Source: Rhodocyclales bacterium
GTDB lineage: Bacteria > Pseudomonadota > Gammaproteobacteria > Burkholderiales > Rhodocyclaceae
Length of the DNA: 64,000 nucleotides
Reading direction: 5' to 3'
Assembly: GCA_028292485.1 (NCBI GenBank)
Contig: JAQGMG010000029.1
Span: 1-64,000 of the forward strand
Each line of letters starts with the position of its first letter. Position 1 is the stretch's first letter. Position numbers and translations under genes: made by a program. Positions 1-8,365 of the stretch are shown here, piece after piece. The notes beneath the pieces are model-generated. The model was not told the DNA's origin. It saw only the letters and a list, made by a program, of their open reading frames with translations, and did not search any database.

Positions 1-197
1 AGATGGCCGCTATCGGAGCGGCCATGCGCAAGCTCGCTCATCTTTGCTTTGGCGTCGTGCATTCCGGCAAGCCCTATAGCCCCACTTTCGCTATAAAAAA
101 ATCTTGAGCTTGGAGACGGTATCTACGACTCCATACGCAGTTCATGTTTTCATTGTCATGAAGTGAGACGCCACCGAACAAGAGAAAGACAAGGTAC

Positions 198-797
198 ATG
201 CTCCCCCAAGCCCTCATCGACGAACTGCGCCGTCGCTACGCCGAGCCGCATCGCCACTACCACACGCAGCAACACATCGACGCCTTGCTCGCCGAGCTGC
301 GCGTCACACCCGTCCCCGTGCACAACCGAGAAGTCGTCGAGGCCGCCATCTGGTTTCACGACGCCATCTATGACACGCGCCGACAAGACAACGAAGCGCG
401 CTCCGCCAAACTCGCGAACAATCAGCTACGCGATGCGGGCTGGGCCGCAGAAAACATCGCCAGCGTAGTCAAGCTCATCCTCGCCACCGCCGACCACACC
501 GCAGCCGGGAATGTGTTCAATGAGGAACCCGACGCAGCATCGGACATTTCCCTTTTCCTGGACCTCGACCTCTCCATCCTCGGCGCACACCCATCGGCCT
601 ACGATGCGTATGCCAAAGCAATACGCCAGGAGTTCGATTGGGTCATCGATGCGGACTATCGCGCCGGTCGCTCGCGCGTACTCACACGCTTCCTCAAGCA
701 ATCGCGCCTCTTCCGCACCGACTACTACACCGGGCAGCTCGACATCATTGCGTGTGACAACATGCAACGCGAGCAGATCGCATTGCTTCGAGGGTAG
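198..797 (+). CDS. HD-domain metal-dependent phosphohydrolase-like protein
   Basis: 199 aa, cytosolic. The N-terminal stretch RYAEPHRHYHTQQHI (about residues 13-27) followed by WFHDAIYD (52-59) matches the predicted HD-superfamily hydrolases of the COG4339 type; the His-Asp pair at 54/55 would bind metal. Substrate is unknown for this family. The ATG at 198 lies shortly after an AAGGTAC stretch. The TAG stop is supplied by the GTAG head of a small palindrome starting at 794. Family call is good; biochemical role is not known. Confidence 0.8.
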   Translation: MLPQALIDELRRRYAEPHRHYHTQQHIDALLAELRVTPVPVHNREVVEAAIWFHDAIYDTRRQDNEARSAKLANNQLRDAGWAAENIASVVKLILATADHTAAGNVFNEEPDAASDISLFLDLDLSILGAHPSAYDAYAKAIRQEFDWVIDADYRAGRSRVLTRFLKQSRLFRTDYYTGQLDIIACDNMQREQIALLRG

Positions 798-829
798 GGT
801 GGGTTCGGAGCGCAGCGACAACCCACCAC
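794..829. repeat. GTAG-headed short palindrome
   Basis: GTAGGGTGGGTTCGG followed by CCGAACCCACC-like sequence in imperfect inverted order. It has the same GTAG head as the REPIN families at 6145, 7615, 7742 and 7877. The TAG at 795-797 is the stop codon of the HD gene. Confidence 0.5.
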
Positions 830-862
830 ATGCGCTATTGAAAATAGCGGAACCCTCGCATA

Positions 863-890
863 CCGTCATCCCGGCGAAGGCCGGGATCCA
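863..890. repeat. Single GTCATCCCGGC-type REP copy
   Basis: A single hairpin CCGTCATCCCGG-CGAA-GGCCGGGATCCA. It is a variant of the dispersed GTCATTCCCGC...GCGGGAATCCAC element that recurs elsewhere in the window as inverted pairs. Confidence 0.7.
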
Positions 891-923
891 GCACCACACA
901 TGCAAACATTGAAGGAGCCGCCA

Positions 924-1205
924 GTGCAGTACGTACTCATCACCCACGAAGTCGAGTCCTACCCAGCGTGGAAAGCGATCTTCGACCGCGCGGCAGACGT
1001 GCGCAAAGCGGCCGGCGAAATCAGCTACCAGCTTCTTCGTCACGACACCGATGCCAACAAGATCGTGCACTTCTCCGCCTGGACCTCGCTGAGCAATGCG
1101 CGTCAGTTCTTCGAGTCAGCCGAGCTGGTGGAAATCCGCAAGCAAGCGGGTGTCATGGCGCCGGAGTTTAACTATCTGGAGTTGATTGAGCGCGGGGTGT
1201 TGTGA
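924..1205 (+). CDS. Small dimeric alpha/beta-barrel (ABM-like) protein
   Basis: About 93 aa. I chose the GTG at 924, not the ATG at 900, because AAGGAG (912-917) sits six bases upstream and the beta-strand MQYVLITHEV then begins the protein. The pattern beta strand / helix (YPAWKAIFDRAADVRKAAG) / strand-strand / helix is that of antibiotic biosynthesis monooxygenase-like or stress-barrel proteins. No catalytic residue set can be named. It stands alone after the HD gene, with a REP between them. Function unknown. Confidence 0.65.
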   Translation: MQYVLITHEVESYPAWKAIFDRAADVRKAAGEISYQLLRHDTDANKIVHFSAWTSLSNARQFFESAELVEIRKQAGVMAPEFNYLELIERGVL

Positions 1206-1340
1206 CGCACCACTCGTCTGGCGCTTAACGACCACCAAACATCCGCGCATCTACGGAGCTGCACACCGGAGGTCTGTGTGAAGTCGCTTCGGAGCGCAGC
1301 GCAGCTCACTATTCGAGGGATGGAAAGCGGTTGGTTGCTG

Positions 1341-2039
1341 CTATGGCTTACGAAACTCTTCGAGCCGAACAGCTATCAACAGGTCGATACATTCAGCAAT
1401 GGCTCTAAACTTTTCAACATACTCAGCGATTTCATTTCCTGAAGGCGGAGTGTGGTGGCTGCCTGTATGAGCGCATACATTACGCATTGGGATAAACGTT
1501 CCAAGAAAAGTGTCCAGCCTGCCATGGCTCTTCTGAAGACTATGAATCTCCTCCCATGCCTTCTGGATTTCCAAGCCAGCCAAGATTGCACTGACCGTCG
1601 CAGTGCCAGGATTTGACTTTGTATTGGCGAAAGCCTCCCAAGCCAACACATAGCCAGTCGTCTTATCAAGAGAGCCTAGCCGTCGTGATAGATCCTGTGA
1701 TATGGCGGTTGTAGCGAGATCCTTGTCTTTCTTTATTGCCCATGCAAGAGCCTCAGCCCCACCAGAATAATGCCTGACACGCATCGAAAACGGGATCGCC
1801 GTCAGAGGTTTTCCAACCATATTCAATTCTTCGATATATTCTTTAACGATATCTTTTAGAAAATTCTCAAAATATCCACTCAAAAGAACTGTGCATGCAC
1901 AGGCGACGGAATTGGTAACAGGTAGCTGAGTCGGCTTTAGCGATTCTGGTGTCGATAGTGAAAGAGCTACTCGCTCAATTGTCTCCAGCGAGCCAAAAAA
2001 CTCGTCAGTAGAAAGAAAGCTGCTTGCCATTAGATTCAA
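1341..2039 (-). CDS. HEPN-domain protein (RiboL-PSP/MAE_28990-like)
   Basis: 232 aa, last gene of a three-gene minus-strand block. Near the C-terminus PMRNVCAHTG (about 185-193) carries the HEPN ribonuclease signature R-x4-H (Arg186, His191), preceded by long helices, as expected of a HEPN fold. HEPN proteins of this group occur beside DUF262 proteins and methyltransferases in defence islands. A TTG start at 2039 overlaps the stop of the DUF262 gene (TTGA), implying coupling; an ATG at 2030 is an alternative. The whole block is visibly AT-richer than its surroundings. RNase activity is inferred from the motif only. Confidence 0.72.
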   Translation of the reverse strand: MNLMASSFLSTDEFFGSLETIERVALSLSTPESLKPTQLPVTNSVACACTVLLSGYFENFLKDIVKEYIEELNMVGKPLTAIPFSMRVRHYSGGAEALAWAIKKDKDLATTAISQDLSRRLGSLDKTTGYVLAWEAFANTKSNPGTATVSAILAGLEIQKAWEEIHSLQKSHGRLDTFLGTFIPMRNVCAHTGSHHTPPSGNEIAEYVEKFRAIAECIDLLIAVRLEEFRKP

Positions 2040-3175
2040 CTAGAAAAATGAACGCGAAAACTATCGCGTGCCATATTCACCCGCGTTTTGATTGCACCCT
2101 TTCCGTTCGTGCCGCTCGAAATAGCTTTAACGAAAGTTTCGTTATTACACAGATCTGAGAAGCTCTTTCTAACTTTCTCGGCAATATCTGACGTCACGAC
2201 AGCTGGTTCGTAATCTGCAAGAGCAATCATTATCGCTTCGGCGACAGGTAGCGATGGCTGCCGCTTGGCTTTCTTCGAAACATTGCGAAAGCCATCGACG
2301 CCAAAAATAGTCAAGCTATTTATGACAGCTCGATTGAATCTGGCCGCATCTTCAGCGGCGAGTGTCGGATTCTCTACGTAAAGAGAATTTCGCTCGTTCA
2401 TAAATTCGCCTAGATAATCTTTGAAGGGAATATCCATTTTGTCAGGATCATTCAATGCGAAAAACCGAAGCACTATCGAAAGATCTATCATCTTTTGATA
2501 AAGCGAATTGGCTTGAGCGTCCACTGGATCTGTCGGAATCTTCCAGGTTCTACAAAATTCAGGTAGGCGAGAAAGCAGATGGAGAGCGTCTGTAAATGGG
2601 CCTCGAAATACGGCGTTTCGAACCTCCATCTCGTTCGCTTTGACTCCGCCAGTATTTAGTCTGTCAAAAACATCGTATTTTATTATTGGTGATGATTCTT
2701 TAAGTAAGGCAATCGCGGATACAAAACGTCGCGTTAGATGTTTGTCTAAACCACGCTTAACAAGATCATTAAATCTAAGCCCATTCAAATCGTCCCATAC
2801 AACTAAGTTTTGCAAAACTAACGTGTTGTTTAAGAAGCTTTGGATGGCTGTCAATCTCTGTCGTCCATCCAGGACCACGTAGTAGCCGTATTCATCTTCA
2901 CCGAGGAAAACAGGGGGGATAGGGACGTTCATTAACAACGACTCGATGAGACGCGATTGTCGCTCTTCGTCCCACCGATCACGCCGCTGAAATTCTGGAT
3001 TAATTTTAATCTGATCCTGCAGCATGGCTGGCAAAGTCGATATTGGGAGATCGAGCTTCTGCGTGATTATTTGACGCATCTGGCTTTTATATTTTTTTTC
3101 GAAACCAGCGAGACCTTCACCTTCGGACTCAGGTTCTACCAAGTCTTCATCATTGATTGGGTCTTCATTTTCCAT
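2036..3175 (-). CDS. DUF262 (GmrS/ParB-like NTPase) protein
   Basis: 379 aa from the ATG at 3175, which has an AGGGAAGA ribosome site; the open frame runs further upstream without initiation signals. NPEFQRRDRWDEER (59-72), PIPPVFLGED (86-95) and VLDGRQRLTAI (101-111) are hallmarks of DUF262, with the DGxQR motif at 103-107. In type IV enzymes such as GmrSD, and in SspE, DUF262 is the nucleotide-dependent sensor and is joined to an HNH DUF1524 nuclease. Here no DUF1524 domain follows; the next gene is a HEPN protein, translationally overlapping it. The likely role is sensor/NTPase of a defence module, paired with the HEPN toxin. Confidence 0.8.
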   Translation of the reverse strand: MENEDPINDEDLVEPESEGEGLAGFEKKYKSQMRQIITQKLDLPISTLPAMLQDQIKINPEFQRRDRWDEERQSRLIESLLMNVPIPPVFLGEDEYGYYVVLDGRQRLTAIQSFLNNTLVLQNLVVWDDLNGLRFNDLVKRGLDKHLTRRFVSAIALLKESSPIIKYDVFDRLNTGGVKANEMEVRNAVFRGPFTDALHLLSRLPEFCRTWKIPTDPVDAQANSLYQKMIDLSIVLRFFALNDPDKMDIPFKDYLGEFMNERNSLYVENPTLAAEDAARFNRAVINSLTIFGVDGFRNVSKKAKRQPSLPVAEAIMIALADYEPAVVTSDIAEKVRKSFSDLCNNETFVKAISSGTNGKGAIKTRVNMARDSFRVHFSS

Positions 3176-3230
3176 GGTCTTCCCTTGTTGAATTCTTCGA
3201 CTAAAAGCACTCGGAACTATTCGAAAGCGC

Positions 3231-4598
3231 TTAACTGGGCTGAAAGCACAAAACACTTTCTACTGTGTCGCGATGGCGCAGATATTTCTGCGCCCTTCCG
3301 TTTATGCCCACCATTGAGCGAGCGGCGGAAAAATTTTCGCGCCGGACCAACTTCAATCCGCTGAAGGCAGCCATTTCTATGGCGATATTAGGTACGTCGT
3401 TGTGTATTTCTTTATAGTGAGAGTCTTGTATAACCAAGACACAATGACCTTTAGGCTTAAGCGTCCGGCGAATCTCGTGGATGGAGTGAGCTAGAGACTC
3501 AAAGTACTGGAGATGATTTTTGAAATAATACGTCTTGGATGCGTACGATGGATGATGATATAGCTGGTCGAGAAAAGTGGCACATGTTTTCCCCCATCGT
3601 GCGTCCGTCTTTTTGGTCACGCGCTCAACTGTTGATGTTCCCGTCAAATTGCGCCGTAGGGTGTCGAATTCATGCAAATCGAAACGCAAAATAGCTAATT
3701 CAATTGATGTTGCCACCGCGTAGTCAATACGAGTGCAATATGGCGGAGAAGAAATGATTGCATCTACCGTTTCATCTTTCAATGGAATATTTTCCGCATT
3801 GCCTATTTTAAGATGGATACTATTTTTATTTTTAGGGTCTTTTTCACGATGCCATATTTTTTTATCGATTAGTCGCTGAACTTCAAGAACAAATGTATCA
3901 AGAATGGCTTTGCCAGACGGTCGTTTTCGGTTGGCTGAGTCGCGCGGTTTTTTAATCCACGTCGGGTTGGTTGGAATGAATTGACCTAACAACCTTCGTA
4001 CAGTGCCGAATAAGGCGACGTAAAAAAAAGCAGCAATCGGCGCCACCCTATCTAATGCTTCATTCGTATCAAGCTTTATATATCGGTTGTTTGATATGAA
4101 GCCGTGGTTGATGGCGTTTTCGATGGAGCGAATATAGTTAACGCTTAGCGGTGTCAGCCATGTCAGCAGCGGATCGACTGTATTGTCAGTAGCGCAAACC
4201 GAAACGCTGCCAACCTGCTCGGCGAGGAGCTTGGCAATCGCCAAAAGGCTCGGCTCTTCAAGAGGTGAAAGCATTCCAGCTTTTGCAACAATAACCATTG
4301 CCGGGTTTAAATCCAACCCGAAAGCATCGTGGCCAAGTTGATTTGCCACTTGGGTCGTTGTCCCGCTGCCATTCCAAGGGTCGAAAATTAGGGAGTTTGG
4401 CTTTAATGGCATGGTCATCAACAGCTGCTCAGCAAATGAGCATGAATAGCCAGCGTAATAGGGGAAGATGCGTGATTCTTGTAGCGACAATGGCTCCTTG
4501 TAGCGTTTTGGATTTGTGATTACAACCTTGTCGAGAGTGGATCGCATAGCCTGCATTGGAAAGTCATTGATTGTTTGCGGCGCGATGACAGACGTCAT
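3231..4598 (-). CDS. DNA methyltransferase (N4-C/N6-A type)
   Basis: About 455 aa. Motif I is FDPWNGSGTTT (about 72-82) with the SAM-binding GLDLNP acid shortly after; catalytic motif IV is ISSPPY (about 282-287). About 200 residues separate the two, so the order is I-TRD-IV as in alpha-class enzymes, although SPPY resembles N4-cytosine enzymes. The start is ATG 4598; TTG 4604 is also possible. It heads the block that continues with DUF262 (55-bp gap) and HEPN. It is probably the self-marking component of the system. Target sequence cannot be read from the protein. Confidence 0.85.
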   Translation of the reverse strand: MTSVIAPQTINDFPMQAMRSTLDKVVITNPKRYKEPLSLQESRIFPYYAGYSCSFAEQLLMTMPLKPNSLIFDPWNGSGTTTQVANQLGHDAFGLDLNPAMVIVAKAGMLSPLEEPSLLAIAKLLAEQVGSVSVCATDNTVDPLLTWLTPLSVNYIRSIENAINHGFISNNRYIKLDTNEALDRVAPIAAFFYVALFGTVRRLLGQFIPTNPTWIKKPRDSANRKRPSGKAILDTFVLEVQRLIDKKIWHREKDPKNKNSIHLKIGNAENIPLKDETVDAIISSPPYCTRIDYAVATSIELAILRFDLHEFDTLRRNLTGTSTVERVTKKTDARWGKTCATFLDQLYHHPSYASKTYYFKNHLQYFESLAHSIHEIRRTLKPKGHCVLVIQDSHYKEIHNDVPNIAIEMAAFSGLKLVRRENFSAARSMVGINGRAQKYLRHRDTVESVLCFQPS

Positions 4599-4720
4599 CG
4601 ACAATCGGATTCTGCACCAAGAAGCATTCAGGCTTTAGGTTTTTACACGGATCAACCACCAGCCACGGATGAGGCCCCGCTCTCATCCTAGCTAGTTGCG
4701 CCGCGAACGAGTGGTGGTCC

Positions 4721-5641
4721 TTACCCGGCTGTCGCTAGCGCCTCCCCCACATACCGCGCAAACCGGAAATCCCTGATCGCCACCACGCGCCCCTCGGCGT
4801 CGAAATCCACAAACACCATATAGCCCGGCGCGCCCGCGCCTTCGTGGGCTTCGGTGTTCATCCATAGCGCAGCCTTGCCTTCGACTTCGATCAGGCTCAT
4901 GTGCAGGTCGCGTGTCTTGGCGGCGTAGTTGGTGAAGTATTCGCCGCCTCGCATGGCGTAGCCCTTGCGTCGAGCGACGAGGTCGAGCCGTACGTTGTCG
5001 GCGAGCAGGTCGCGCAGGCCGTCCCAATCTCTGGCGTTGAAGCGATCCGCAAAGGCGGTGAGCAGGGCCTGATCTTGTTGCGATAGGGTGGGTGGCGGCG
5101 CGGCGTCTTCGGTTTGCGTGGAGAGTTCGCGCAGCCGCGCGCGGCCGCGATGCAGGGCGGCTTTGACGGCCGGTACGGTGCTCTCCATCACTTGCGCAGC
5201 TTCTTCGGCTTCGTAGCCCAACACGTCCGTGAGGATGACGGCGCTGCGTTGCGCGGGCGCGAGGCGCATGAAGGTGCGCAGTGCGGCGGTAGCGACATGG
5301 CGGCTGTCGGCGCTTGCCTGTGGGTCGATGGCCATGCTGACAGCATCGTCAGTGAATGCGTTGTTGCCTTCGTCAAACACGGCCTGGTCGCGTGCGCGCT
5401 TGCGCAGGAAGTCCATGGCGGTGTTGTGCGCGATGCGGAACAGCCAGCCTTCTATGTGTTGCACGGTCTCGGCGTTGTAGCTGGCGTTGGCCTTGATGAG
5501 CGTTTCCTGAACGATGTCTTCGCCGTCGAGCACGGAGCCGGTCATGCGTGCGCAGTAGCGGTGCAGGCGTGCGCGTAGCTGCAGCATGAGCTGGGGAAAG
5601 TCGGGGTCGGGGGTGTCGCTGGCGTAGGGGAAGTTTTCCAT
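4721..5641 (-). CDS. ECF sigma factor with C-terminal SnoaL-like domain
   Basis: 306 aa. Sigma region 2 spans about 20-95 (DIVQETLIKANA, GWLFRIAHNTAMDFLRKR) and region 4 about 118-172 (LAPAQRSAVILTDVLGYEAEEAAQVM, then the HTH TVPAVKAALHRGRARL). A SnoaL/NTF2-like domain (about 187-300, starting FADRFNARDWDGLRDLLADNVRLDL) follows. Such fused domains occur in ECF41/SigX5-type sigma factors, where the extension modulates activity instead of a separate anti-sigma factor. It diverges from a small barrel-protein gene at 5843, a plausible target. The exact ECF group is not certain. Confidence 0.88.
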   Translation of the reverse strand: MENFPYASDTPDPDFPQLMLQLRARLHRYCARMTGSVLDGEDIVQETLIKANASYNAETVQHIEGWLFRIAHNTAMDFLRKRARDQAVFDEGNNAFTDDAVSMAIDPQASADSRHVATAALRTFMRLAPAQRSAVILTDVLGYEAEEAAQVMESTVPAVKAALHRGRARLRELSTQTEDAAPPPTLSQQDQALLTAFADRFNARDWDGLRDLLADNVRLDLVARRKGYAMRGGEYFTNYAAKTRDLHMSLIEVEGKAALWMNTEAHEGAGAPGYMVFVDFDAEGRVVAIRDFRFARYVGEALATAG

Positions 5642-5842
5642 GGTTCGCGGTATTGGCCGTGGGGCGTTGAATTGAGCGTTGATTCAAGGGTAGACGTCCG
5701 TGGGGGCGCGAAGGATGCGGTGCGCGACAAAAATATTCCCGAGAGATTTCTGCATCGTTTGGAGGCTGTGACACGTCTTTGAAGGAAGGTGCTCATGCCG
5801 GCGCGCAGCAGCACCCCCTGATCTTTCTGAAGGAGTCACAGC

Positions 5843-6148
5843 ATGAGAAACGTAGTCGTTCGTTACAAGGTAAAGCCGGAGTGTGTCGCAGAGAATGTGG
5901 CGTTGATTCGCGAGGTGTTCGAAGAGCTTGCACACGTCAAACCTGCGGAGGTGCGCTACGACGCGTACCAGCTGCCCGATGCGGTCAGCTTCGTCCACGT
6001 CGTTGCAACGGCAGCCAGCGCGGAGGACAGCCCATTATTGAAACTGGCGTCTTTCCAACGCTTCCTCGCGGACATCAAGAGCCGTGTCGAGGAGGCGCCG
6101 TTGACGAACGACACGCATCCCATCGGGCACTTCGACAGTTTCGCGTAG
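5843..6148 (+). CDS. Dimeric alpha/beta-barrel (ABM-like) protein
   Basis: 101 aa with a strong AAGGAG ribosome site upstream of the ATG. MRNVVVRYKVKPE, helix VALIREVFEEL, then strands and LASFQRFLADIKSR give the antibiotic-biosynthesis-monooxygenase-like fold. It faces away from the ECF sigma gene across about 200 bp; SnoaL-type ECF factors commonly control an adjacent small enzyme gene, so it may be the sigma target. Its TAG stop lies in the GTAG head of the REPIN that follows. Substrate unknown. Confidence 0.65.
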   Translation: MRNVVVRYKVKPECVAENVALIREVFEELAHVKPAEVRYDAYQLPDAVSFVHVVATAASAEDSPLLKLASFQRFLADIKSRVEEAPLTNDTHPIGHFDSFA

Positions 6149-6251
6149 GGCGGAACTCCGCAGGAGGTTCCGCCGGATCGGTGCCAATACGTACGCGGCG
6201 TGAGGCCGCCTTTCGGCGGCTGGCGGAACCTCCGGAGGAGTTCCGCCCTAC
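6145..6251. repeat. GTAG-headed REPIN, family E
   Basis: Two inverted hairpins: GTAGGGCGGAACTCCGCAGG... and ...CTCCGGAGGAGTTCCGCCCTAC, separated by a short spacer. It sits exactly between two convergent genes. The TAG at 6146-6148 ends the plus-strand gene and the TAG read on the minus strand at 6250-6248 ends the MFS gene, so both stops are part of the element. It may double as a bidirectional terminator. Confidence 0.85.
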
Positions 6252-7501
6252 GCGTAGGCGACAGCGAGTCGTCGGCGTAGCAGCAGGAGCACGGAAAGCA
6301 TGACGAGCGCAGACAGGCCGAGTGACCAGTGCACACCCGCAACCGTGCCGAGCAATCCCACCGTCACTCCGGCAAACGCGCGCATGCCCATTGCCGACAT
6401 GTTGAACAGGCCGAGCACGCGACCGCGTATGGCGGCGGGTGCGTTGAGCTGCACTAATGTCTGCGTCATGCTGTTGTACGAAAGCTCGAACAGGCCTGCG
6501 GTGAACAGCAGGATGAGTGAGAGCGCGTAGGTGTGCGATATGGCGAAGCTGCCGAGGGCGATGCACCAGCCCATGGCGAGCAGCACGGCGGTGCGCGGGT
6601 TGGGTTTGAGCAGGCCCCAGCGTTCGAGCAGGATGCCGGCGGTGAGCGCGCCGGCTGCGTCGGCCGCGAGGAGCGCGCTGTAGGAGACGCCGGGGTCGCC
6701 GTGGCCGAGGTCTTGCGCGAAGTTGGGCATCTGCGCCTGGTAGCTGTTGCCGATGAAGAATGAGGCGGCGCCGGCGAGGGCGATCATGGAAACGAGGACG
6801 GACTTGTCGGCGATGTCGCGTATGGTTTGCACGATGTCGCGCCAACCGCGCACGGCACGTTGCGGTGCGGGCTCGCCTTTGCGGAAACGCGGGCCGTAGG
6901 GCGCTTTCCACAGCCACAGGATGACAGGCAGGTAGAAGCACGCATTGAGGAAGATGCCGTGCTTGGGCCCGAGGGTGAGCATGATGGCGCCGCCGACGGC
7001 GGGGCCGACCAGCACACCGAGGGTGCGCGCGGTTGAGTTGAGGCGCACGGCGCTGGGCAGAATGTCGCGCGTGACGATGTCATGAATGAGCAACTGGCTG
7101 GATGTCTGCCAGAAGACGCCGGCGCAGCCGTGAATGACGAGCAGCACCATGGCCTGCCACATCTGCAGCGTGTCGGTGACGAAGAAGTAGCCCCAGCCGA
7201 TTGACGCTGTCATGAACAGCAGCATGCCGATCTGGATGAGACGGCGCGGGTCGAAGCGGTCAGCCAGCGCGCCGACAGGTACGGAGAAGACCAGGAAGGG
7301 CAGCCAGTGCGAGACCACGGCGAAGCCACCGAGCGCGGCGGAGTGGAACGTCTGGTTGTCCATCCAGTAGCTGATCACGTGCTCGATGTTGTCGGCCATC
7401 ATCGCCATGAAGTAAGTGGCGAGGAAGACGCGGAAGCCGGGAACGCGCAGCGCGGCGAAGGAGACCTTGGGTGTTGCGGGGGCTGCTGGTGTGCTTTGCA
7501 T
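6248..7501 (-). CDS. MFS exporter (MFS_3/EntS-like)
   Basis: 417 aa with about 12 hydrophobic segments, hence an inner-membrane transporter. MFS motif A is GALADRFDPRRL at about 77-88. The organisation resembles the TMS14/MFS_3 (EntS-like) group of efflux permeases. Substrate is not deducible. The ATG at 7501 begins a hydrophilic leader MQSTPAAPATPKVSFAALR. The gene is monocistronic and its TAG stop is borrowed from the family-E REPIN. Confidence 0.85.
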   Translation of the reverse strand: MQSTPAAPATPKVSFAALRVPGFRVFLATYFMAMMADNIEHVISYWMDNQTFHSAALGGFAVVSHWLPFLVFSVPVGALADRFDPRRLIQIGMLLFMTASIGWGYFFVTDTLQMWQAMVLLVIHGCAGVFWQTSSQLLIHDIVTRDILPSAVRLNSTARTLGVLVGPAVGGAIMLTLGPKHGIFLNACFYLPVILWLWKAPYGPRFRKGEPAPQRAVRGWRDIVQTIRDIADKSVLVSMIALAGAASFFIGNSYQAQMPNFAQDLGHGDPGVSYSALLAADAAGALTAGILLERWGLLKPNPRTAVLLAMGWCIALGSFAISHTYALSLILLFTAGLFELSYNSMTQTLVQLNAPAAIRGRVLGLFNMSAMGMRAFAGVTVGLLGTVAGVHWSLGLSALVMLSVLLLLRRRLAVAYA

Positions 7502-7614
7502 GGTGTCGGTGGCCGCTCGGCGTTACTTGCGTTGCTGTGATCTGCGCGATTCTGCGGGTTTAAGGTGACGACATCAAATCAGGTGCGTTGGTTGACCGCC
7601 GTATTGACACCTGA

Positions 7615-7710
7615 GTAGGGTGCAATAACCGGAGGGCATTGCACCGGAAGTCTTGAATCGTTTTGTCCTGAAGGCACGCGGTGCAATGCGCGTTGCTTAT
7701 TGCACCCTAC
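7615..7710. repeat. GTAG-headed REPIN, family A, copy 1
   Basis: 96 bp: GTAGGGTGCAATAACC...GCATTGCACC, spacer, GGTGCAATGCGCG...TTATTGCACCCTAC. Copy 2 is at 8849-8940. The 519-bp gene-free stretch 7502-8020 holds this element, family B (7742), family D (7877) and the ArsR promoter. Confidence 0.88.
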
Positions 7711-7741
7711 GAATTGGCGGATTGACGCTCGGTGGTGTTGT

Positions 7742-7830
7742 GTAGGTCGGATGAGCGAAGCGTTATCCGACGTTGGGCGGCGGTTGGTCAAATTCCAAAC
7801 GTCGGATAACGCTTCGCTCATCCGACCTAC
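7742..7830. repeat. GTAG-headed REPIN, family B, copy 1
   Basis: 89 bp: GTAGGTCGGATGAGCG...CGTTATCCGAC, spacer, GTCGGATAACG...CATCCGACCTAC. Copy 2 (8954-9042) has the same length and lies in the same order relative to a family A copy. Confidence 0.9.
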
Positions 7831-7876
7831 GCGGTGTGTGACGCCGTTTGCGCATGTTTCGAAATCACATCAGCCA

Positions 7877-7957
7877 GTAGGGTGGGCACGGCGTGCCCAC
7901 GCGTCGTTTGCATGGGACCGAGCGAAGACCGGCGTGGGCACACCGTGCCCACCCTAC
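7877..7957. repeat. GTAG-headed REPIN, family D
   Basis: GTAGGGTGGGCACGGCGTGC hairpin and the inverted GGCGTGGGCACACCGTGCCC arm ending ACCCTAC. Third REPIN in a row upstream of the ArsR gene. Confidence 0.85.
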
Positions 7958-7983
7958 CAACTTCGGCTTCGAAATTGCGCCAG

Positions 7984-8013
7984 TTGACATGTGACAAAAT
8001 AGTCACATATAGT
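7984..8013 (+). promoter_or_regulatory. sigma70 promoter with embedded palindromic operator for the ArsR gene
   Basis: TTGACA (7984-7989) and TATAGT (8008-8013) are spaced by 18 bp. The spacer carries a perfect 7-bp inverted repeat ATGTGAC-AAAATA-GTCACAT (7989-8008). An ArsR dimer bound here would occlude RNA polymerase. The expected start of transcription (about 8019-8021) coincides with the ATG at 8021, so the message is probably leaderless. Confidence 0.75.
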
Positions 8014-8020
8014 CCGTCCC

Positions 8021-8365
8021 ATGTTCAACGACGATCTCGTCTTCAAGGCACTCGGCGATCCTTCCCGCCGCTTTCTGCTCGACCTGCTTTTCCAGCGTGA
8101 TGGTCAGACGCTGGGCGAGCTGGAGGCGGAGCTGGCGATGACGCGCTTCGGGGTGATGAAGCATCTGCGCGTGCTTGAGGATGCGGGACTGGTGGTGACG
8201 CGCCGCTCGGGGCGCGAGAAGTTGCATTTTCTCAACCCCGTGCCCATTCGCCTGATACATGACAGATGGATCGACAAGTACAGGGAGCGGCAGGTGTCGG
8301 CTCTCACGGATCTGAAAACTTCACTGGAGAGCAAGAAATGCCAATCCTCGAAAAAGAAAGCCTGA
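8021..8365 (+). CDS. ArsR-family winged-helix repressor
   Basis: 114 aa. FKALGDPSRRFLLDLL (8-23) and the recognition helix region MTRFGVMKHLRVLEDAGLV (about 40-58) are typical of ArsR. No metal-binding ELCVCDL-type cysteine motif is present, as in ArsR proteins paired with AHSA1/SRPBCC genes. There is no Shine-Dalgarno and the promoter's +1 falls on the ATG, so it is likely leaderless. The downstream AHSA1 gene overlaps it by 28 bp. It probably autoregulates through the operator at 7989-8008. Confidence 0.88.
   Translation: MFNDDLVFKALGDPSRRFLLDLLFQRDGQTLGELEAELAMTRFGVMKHLRVLEDAGLVVTRRSGREKLHFLNPVPIRLIHDRWIDKYRERQVSALTDLKTSLESKKCQSSKKKA

Noticed and set aside
2036-3175. Full GmrSD-type enzyme
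   Set aside because: No C-terminal DUF1524 HNH motif follows the DUF262 domain; the frame ends and a HEPN gene begins.
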